Positions 5,052 through 9,121 of a stretch of 9,121 nt of DNA are shown here, one piece after another. Positions within the stretch are counted from its first letter, which is position 1. Each line of letters begins with the position of its first letter. A program made the position numbers and the translations under genes. The notes beneath the pieces were generated by a model that ran no database searches, had not been told where the DNA came from, and saw only the letters and a program-made list of their open reading frames with translations. The stretch lies in assembly GCA_028288905.1 (NCBI GenBank), contig JAQGHJ010000481.1, forward strand, positions 1-9,121. The letters run 5' to 3'. This stretch comes from Phycisphaerales bacterium. GTDB taxonomy: Bacteria; Planctomycetota; Phycisphaerae; Tepidisphaerales; Tepidisphaeraceae.

Positions 5052-6044
5052 ATGCCCGCCCCCGACCGCGACGCCCTGATCCTCGCCGCTGCCGTCGGCG
5101 GACTGCTGGCCGTCGCGACGGCCGTCGGCCGACTGCTGCGCCGCCGGGTCGCGACCGACGCCGGCCGGCGGACAATCGATAACTTCAACGCCCGCGTTGC
5201 CGCGTGGTGGGTGATGGCCCTCGTGTTCGGGGCGGCGATCTCCTTCGGGCTGCTCGGGGCTTGCGTGCTGTTCGGGCTCGTGTCGTTCTTCGCCCTGCGG
5301 GAGATGATCACGCTCACGCCGACTCGGCTCGGCGACCACCACGCGCTGTTCTGGGCGTTCTTCGTCATCCCGCCGATCCAGTACGTGTGCGTGTACGTCG
5401 GGTGGCAGGACTTCTGGTCGATCTTCGTCCCGGTCTACTGCTTCCTGTTCCTAGCCGTCCGCAGCACGCTGCTTGGCGACACCCGCTGCTACCTGGAGCG
5501 GACGGCCAAGATTCAGTGGGCGCTGATGATCTGCGTGTACTTCGTCAGCCACGCCCCGGCTTTGCTCACGCTCGCGTCGCACGAGGCGGCCGGGATGGTG
5601 GGCGCGGGGACGTCCGCGTTGGCGGTCGCCATCCCGCCCGGGTCCGGGTGGAAGCTGCTCGTCTGGCTCGTCGTCGTCGTGCAGATGAGCGACGTGCTGC
5701 AATACGTGTGGGGCAAGCTGCTGGGCCGGCGGAAGATCGCCCCGACCGTCAGCCCGAGCAAGACGTGGGAGGGGTTCGCCGGCGGCGTGCTGTCGGCCAC
5801 CGCCGTCGGCGTCGGGCTATCGTTCCTCACCCCGTTCGACGTCCGCGTGGCAATCGGCATGGGCCTGACCGTCTGCCTCATGGGCTTCTTCGGCGGCATC
5901 GTCATGAGCGCGATCAAGCGGGACGCCGGCGTGAAGGATTACGGCGCCCTCATCGCCGGGCACGGCGGGATGATGGACCGGATCGACTCGCTTACGTTCG
6001 CCGCTCCCGTGTTCTACCGGCTCGTGCGGCACTACTACCCGTGA
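5052..6044 (+). CDS. cdsA: Phosphatidate cytidylyltransferase (CDP-diacylglycerol synthase)
   Basis: This is a 330-residue polytopic membrane enzyme that makes CDP-diacylglycerol from CTP and phosphatidic acid. The family signature is complete at 286-312: SAIKRD, KD (295-296) and GHGGMMDRID, giving Lys289-Arg290, Asp296, His304, Gly305-Gly306, Asp309-Arg310 and Asp312. A second conserved block is SPSKTWEGFAGG (234-245), and Asp214 (QMSD) lies in the usual acidic position. About eight hydrophobic segments are visible (near 8-27, 51-68, 69-86, 98-117, 122-139, 155-172, 200-217, 243-283). No Shine-Dalgarno is seen before the ATG, and the first 45 residues are longer than in simple CdsA proteins. 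With the phosphatidyltransferase upstream it resembles the ynbA-ynbB pairing of E. coli, so it may be a second, pathway-specific synthase rather than the main housekeeping CdsA. Confidence 0.93.
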   Translation: MPAPDRDALILAAAVGGLLAVATAVGRLLRRRVATDAGRRTIDNFNARVAAWWVMALVFGAAISFGLLGACVLFGLVSFFALREMITLTPTRLGDHHALFWAFFVIPPIQYVCVYVGWQDFWSIFVPVYCFLFLAVRSTLLGDTRCYLERTAKIQWALMICVYFVSHAPALLTLASHEAAGMVGAGTSALAVAIPPGSGWKLLVWLVVVVQMSDVLQYVWGKLLGRRKIAPTVSPSKTWEGFAGGVLSATAVGVGLSFLTPFDVRVAIGMGLTVCLMGFFGGIVMSAIKRDAGVKDYGALIAGHGGMMDRIDSLTFAAPVFYRLVRHYYP

Positions 6045-6085
6045 GCGGGCATCGGAGCGGCATCCGGCACGACGGCCAGTCAACG

Positions 6086-6144
6086 TTGTGGTGCGGGCTT
6101 CGGCCTGCACCCGTCTACGGTGCAGGCCGAAGCCCGTACGACAA
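6086..6144. repeat. Long hairpin-forming inverted repeat after the cdsA-like gene
   Basis: Arms 6086-6111 and 6119-6144 are inverted copies matching at 24 of 26 positions around a 7-base loop (CGTCTAC). The left arm also folds on itself: GTGCGGGC and GCCTGCAC around a TTCG tetraloop. It lies 41 bases after the stop at 6044. The stem is strong enough to end or protect a transcript, but no T-run follows on either strand, so it is called a repeat rather than a terminator. Its design (paired self-palindromic arms) is the same as that of 3788-3861, though the sequence is different. Confidence 0.85.
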
Positions 6145-6250
6145 AGGTCGCTATACGCCCACTCCCGGTATCACTCCGGCTCCCCGCCCCCGGGCAAGCG
6201 AGTTGGCCGCGGTGTACAAGCACCCGCCGGACGCCGGGGCGGCGGGCGGG

Positions 6251-6256
6251 TAAACT
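6251..6256 (+). promoter_or_regulatory. -10-like element before the NUDIX gene
   Basis: TAAACT in GGTAAACTCCGCGG lies 9 bases before a GTG (6266) and 63 bases before the ATG (6320) of the NUDIX frame. The core GTAnnCTCC (6250-6258) is shared with the elements at 3041-3049 and 4964-4972. No -35 box is evident. Confidence 0.38.
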
Positions 6257-6319
6257 CCGCGGGCCGTGCCCGACTCACCCCCCAACTCACCGGTCCCGTT
6301 GGCCACTACGGCTCGCGGG

Positions 6320-6895
6320 ATGACCGACCGATACCTCGCCCTCCACCCCAACGAGGCCAGCCGCCTCGCCGCCCTTGTCGACCTGCTCGATGCCGGTGGC
6401 GACGTCGCCTCCCGCCGGCACATGCCGGGCCACCTGACGGCCAGCGCGCTGATCGTCGACCCGGAGGCGGCCGACGGGCCGGCTGTGCTGCTGATCCACC
6501 ACAAGGGCCTCGGCAAGTGGCTTCAGCCCGGCGGGCACCTGGACCCGGGCGAAGTGCCGATCGACGCCGCCCGTCGGGAGGCGGCCGAGGAAGTCGGGCT
6601 GACCGACCTCGTGCTGCACCCGTGGCACGCGGCCCACGGCGGCGCGCCGATCGACGTCGACATCCACCCGATCCCGGCGAACCCGAAGAAGGGCGAGCCG
6701 ACCCACTTCCACCACGACTTCCGGTACCTGTTCCTCGTCCCGCCCGGCGGAGCGCCGGGAAACGTCCGGCTGGCGGTCGACGAGGTGGCCGGGCACCGGT
6801 GGGCTCCGCTGAACGGGCCGAATCTGCCGGACGACTTGGACCTCGCCCTCAGCAAGGTGCGGGACGCGATGGGCGGATCGCGCGACCCCTTCTGA
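6320..6895 (+). CDS. NUDIX hydrolase
   Basis: This is a 191-residue protein of the NUDIX superfamily, which hydrolyses nucleoside diphosphates linked to another group, using Mg2+ or Mn2+. The Nudix box (G-x5-E-x7-RE-U-x-EE-x-G-U) is perfect at 72-94: GGHLDPGE, then RREAAEEVGL, with Glu87, Glu90 and Glu91 as metal ligands. Strands leading to it (VLLIHHKGLGKWLQPGG) and the following DVDIHPIPANPKKGEPTHFHHDFRYLF are typical of a MutT-like subgroup whose substrate I cannot name. An N-terminal helical part (1-35) precedes the fold. ATG 6320 is chosen because the fold begins there; a GTG at 6266 in the same frame would add 18 Pro/Ser-rich residues and lies just after a -10-like element, so it remains possible. 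The gene converges on the large protein at the right edge. Confidence 0.9.
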   Translation: MTDRYLALHPNEASRLAALVDLLDAGGDVASRRHMPGHLTASALIVDPEAADGPAVLLIHHKGLGKWLQPGGHLDPGEVPIDAARREAAEEVGLTDLVLHPWHAAHGGAPIDVDIHPIPANPKKGEPTHFHHDFRYLFLVPPGGAPGNVRLAVDEVAGHRWAPLNGPNLPDDLDLALSKVRDAMGGSRDPF

Positions 6896-6935
6896 AACTG
6901 GCACTCCGAATCGCTGTGCCCGCGGCTTGGGGGGA

Positions 6936-6995
6936 GCGTCCGCGCAATGCCGACGGAACGGTCCGCGGTGCGGACCCTACGCGCTACGCGGACGC
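6936..6995. repeat. Nested inverted repeats between convergent genes
   Basis: An outer perfect 9-bp pair (GCGTCCGCG at 6936-6944 and CGCGGACGC at 6987-6995) encloses an inner perfect 7-bp hairpin with a 3-base loop (6960-6966 with 6970-6976). It sits between the NUDIX stop (6895) and the stop of the converging gene (6997). The position fits a bidirectional transcription end, but no T-tract is present on either strand, so that role is inference. Confidence 0.5.
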
Positions 6996-6996
6996 G

Positions 6997-9121
6997 TCAC
7001 TTTCCTGTTGGCACCACGTTCACCGTCGCGTACACCGCTTGTTCGAACTCCGCCCCGCCGGCCGTCTTGAGGTTGCACTGGATCTTTAGCTGGTCCACCA
7101 CCCGCAGGTCGGCCAGCTTGAGGGTGACGGACTTGTTGTCCGCGCTCAGCTCGGCCGCCGTCACCTCGACCTCGTCGTGGCCGGCTTTGCCCGGGGTCTT
7201 GGCGGACAGGTCGGGGGAGCCGTACTTCTCGGTCCAGGCGTAGTTCCACTGCTCGACGGCGTAGTTCTGCGGGTCGGCCGCCTCGGTCTTGTCGAGCGGC
7301 TGGGCGAACGTGAGCCGGACGCCGCCGGGGACGACGGCGAAGCGGGTGGGGGCGAACCCGGGCTTGCCGGTGTGGCGGACGCGGTACAGCCCGCCGTCGG
7401 CCGTCCCCTTCGTCTGCCAGCCGCCGCCGACGCCGGCGACGTACAGCTGCCCGTCGGCCGGGTTGAACCGCGGCCGCATCACACCGGTCGGGAAGTCCAG
7501 CGGCAGCCGGACGACAGCCGCCTGCTTCGGCATGGCGCCCGCCGGGGCGGCCGCGTCCGGCAGCAGCAGCATGGTGCACGCCGCCCCGAAGCTGGTGTGG
7601 ACCCACTGCCCGGCGTACGGCCCCCAGGCCGACTTGGCCGGCACCTCACACTGGCCGCCGCTGGAATTGTCCAGCGCGTGCGGGATCCAGACGAGCGGCC
7701 GGGCGGGCTGCGCGGGCACCTCGGCCTGGTGGTGGTGCGGCAGGAACCCGAGGAATGGGGCCGGCGCCCCCGGCGAGGCCGCGTTCGGGTCGAGCAGGTG
7801 GATCTTGCTGGACGGGATCCAGTTGCCCTGGTTGTCGCTCAGCGTGACCCACCCGGGGCCGACGACGCCGAGCCCGTTCGGGGCGCGGAGCCCGTCGGCG
7901 ATCGTCGTCGCCGTCTTGCCGTCGGCGGACAACCGAATGAGCCGGCCGTGCCCGCCGAGGCCGGGCTCCATGCCGATGCCGCCGCGGGCGTAGTAGAAGT
8001 TGCCCGCCGCGTCCGTCTGCAGGTCGAACACGAACCCGTGGTACGACGGGTGCGTTTCGCCCTCGGAGCTGACGTTCTCGTACAGGTCGGCCTCGCCGTC
8101 GCCGTTGAGGTCACGGAGCCGGGTGAGCTGGTCCCGCCCGCGGACGTAGACGTCGGTGCCGACGACCTTGATCCCCAGCGGCTCGTACAGCCCGGCGGCG
8201 AACCGGGTCCAAGTGAGCTTGCCGAGTGTGGCGTCGATGCCGGAGACGACCCAGACGTCGCCGTTGAGCGTGCAGACGGCCGCCCGGCCGTCGGGGAAGA
8301 AATCGACCCCGCCGAGCCGCATCCACGCGTGGTACGGATTGGCGTCCGGGAGCGTGAGGGTGTCGACGACAAAGGCGGGGTCGGCGGCCGCGGCGGCCCG
8401 CTTGCCCGCCGCCGGCTTGCTGGCGGCCGCTCCGTCCGCCGCGCCGACGTCGCCGAGCCGGCCGGCCGTCACGACCGGCTTCCACCGGGCAGGGCCGGGT
8501 TCCGACATCGCGTTGCGGTCGGGCGCGGGCGGCCCGCCGCCCGGCAACGTCCTCGACTGGGCTTGCGGTTCCACCTCCGCGGTCGGCCCGCGCCGCAGCG
8601 TCACGCGACTGACCTGGTCGTTCGGTGCGGCCGGGAAGGTGAGCGACACGCGCGTACCGCTCAGCTGTAGTTCCGAGCGGCCGGTGCCCGCATGGCGGTC
8701 TTGTTCGACCACCGTGGACTGGTCGCCGGCGGCGAGCGCGGCGCGGTCGCCGCCCGAGGTGATTTTCGCCGTGGCCCCGGCGACATCGCACAGCGCGATA
8801 GTCACCGGCCGCGTTGTCGGGCCGACGCAGATCGTGCGGGTGAACGCCCCGCCGCCGGGGCCGCCGGGGTCGAACCCGGGCACCTCCAATACGTCGGCGT
8901 CGCCGACCCGGTAGGCGAGGGTGACGCGGTCGCCGTTGACGCGGTGGCCGACGAACCGGCCGGCCGAGCCGTCGCCGGCGGCCGCCGCGCCCTCAACCCG
9001 AAACGCCTCCGTCCCGGCCAGCGTGACGTTGTCCTGGCCCTTGTGGTTCGTCAACATTGTGCCGGACAGATTGAGCCACCCGCCGGTCCAGCCCGACGCC
9101 ATCGCGAGCCGGTCGGTGTCG
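6997..9121 (-). CDS. Large DUF6797/beta-propeller exported protein, 5' end missing
   Basis: The frame is open to the right edge (…DTDRLA before the Met at 9102), so only the last 707 codons are visible and the true start lies outside. Numbering here is from the Met at 9102. Residues 1-175 begin with ASGWTGGWLNLSG and match the style of DUF6797 domains found in Planctomycetes and Verrucomicrobia. An Ala/Lys/Pro-rich linker follows (about 182-242). Residues 250-580 form a beta-propeller like those of PQQ-type sugar/sorbosone dehydrogenases, with blades such as GGVDFFPDGRAAVCTLNGDVW, EPLGIKVVGTDVYVRGRDQL and GLRAPNGLGVVG, and a calcium-binding-like DLNGDGEAD (331-339). The C-terminal 110 residues resemble an Ig-like sandwich. 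No CxxCH heme motif is seen in the visible part; related proteins often carry one elsewhere. It is presumably periplasmic, since the family is exported, and possibly acts on sugars. Function unproven. Confidence 0.85.
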   Translation of the reverse strand, partial: DTDRLAMASGWTGGWLNLSGTMLTNHKGQDNVTLAGTEAFRVEGAAAAGDGSAGRFVGHRVNGDRVTLAYRVGDADVLEVPGFDPGGPGGGAFTRTICVGPTTRPVTIALCDVAGATAKITSGGDRAALAAGDQSTVVEQDRHAGTGRSELQLSGTRVSLTFPAAPNDQVSRVTLRRGPTAEVEPQAQSRTLPGGGPPAPDRNAMSEPGPARWKPVVTAGRLGDVGAADGAAASKPAAGKRAAAAADPAFVVDTLTLPDANPYHAWMRLGGVDFFPDGRAAVCTLNGDVWVVSGIDATLGKLTWTRFAAGLYEPLGIKVVGTDVYVRGRDQLTRLRDLNGDGEADLYENVSSEGETHPSYHGFVFDLQTDAAGNFYYARGGIGMEPGLGGHGRLIRLSADGKTATTIADGLRAPNGLGVVGPGWVTLSDNQGNWIPSSKIHLLDPNAASPGAPAPFLGFLPHHHQAEVPAQPARPLVWIPHALDNSSGGQCEVPAKSAWGPYAGQWVHTSFGAACTMLLLPDAAAPAGAMPKQAAVVRLPLDFPTGVMRPRFNPADGQLYVAGVGGGWQTKGTADGGLYRVRHTGKPGFAPTRFAVVPGGVRLTFAQPLDKTEAADPQNYAVEQWNYAWTEKYGSPDLSAKTPGKAGHDEVEVTAAELSADNKSVTLKLADLRVVDQLKIQCNLKTAGGAEFEQAVYATVNVVPTGK

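Noticed and set aside
4975..5079. 34-codon frame overlapping the cdsA-like start
   Set aside because: Although its ATG follows the TACGCT element closely, the peptide has no recognisable feature, overlaps the real gene out of frame and lacks a Shine-Dalgarno.
7177..8670. 497-codon open frame on the plus strand
   Set aside because: It is an antisense shadow of the DUF6797/beta-propeller gene caused by high GC; the translation is Arg/Val/Gly-rich with no domain.
1..9121. tRNA, rRNA, CRISPR array or riboswitch
   Set aside because: No cloverleaf-like segment with a CCA or T-arm, no rRNA sequence, no regularly spaced direct repeats and no recognisable riboswitch core were seen on either strand.

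Overview
The window looks like a chromosomal stretch from a planctomycete, most likely of the Gemmata group. The evidence is very high G+C with strong GC skew at third codon positions, a 'CxxCGYDLRxxxxxCPxCG' zinc-ribbon membrane protein of the kind common in that phylum, a large DUF6797/beta-propeller exported protein typical of Planctomycetes and Verrucomicrobia, and long GC-rich palindromes between genes. The taxonomy is inferred from protein style; no rRNA or other marker gene is present.

Layout. Positions 1-279 hold no gene I can support. At 280-504 (+) lies a small exported protein with six Cys-Cys pairs, closed by a textbook intrinsic terminator (529-569). A minus-strand block follows, read from 2991 down to 613: a proximal promoter, a truncated 42-codon start of an endonuclease IV gene (2979-2851), an unrecognised 107-residue protein (2854-2531) that overlaps it by ATGA, a full-length endonuclease IV gene nfo (2507-1575), and an M28-family zinc aminopeptidase (1524-613). 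A short divergent promoter region (2980-3059) separates this block from a plus-strand phospholipid-synthesis group: CDP-alcohol phosphatidyltransferase (3060-3770), PlsC-type acyltransferase (3883-4509), a small zinc-ribbon membrane protein (4601-4927) and a CdsA-type phosphatidate cytidylyltransferase (5052-6044). Next come a NUDIX hydrolase (6320-6895, +) and, convergent to it, the C-terminal 707 codons of a large DUF6797/beta-propeller protein whose 5' end lies beyond the right edge (6997-9121, -).

The most interesting structure is at nfo. The orphan fragment (2979-2887) encodes the canonical endonuclease IV N-terminus up to ...VQVFT and keeps its own promoter. The full-length gene carries a second, more divergent N-terminus that continues with about 21 extra residues and only then resumes at KNQQQW, exactly where the orphan fragment stops. 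Removing 2352-2886 would join ...VFT directly to KNQQQW, the usual family sequence. The 535 bp between the two breakpoints have clearly lower G+C (about 59% by hand count, against 70-80% around) and contain the unknown small gene plus the replacement N-terminus. I read this as a small guest segment that broke nfo just before its DNA-recognition loop and brought a substitute 5' end with it.

How the genes work together: the plus-strand group could supply acylation of a glycerophosphate-type acceptor, CDP-diacylglycerol formation and head-group transfer, i.e. three successive kinds of step in phospholipid synthesis. nfo and the NUDIX protein are housekeeping functions (DNA base-excision repair and nucleotide hydrolysis). 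Three different large palindromes sit in the non-coding gaps (1538-1554, 3788-3861, 6086-6144).
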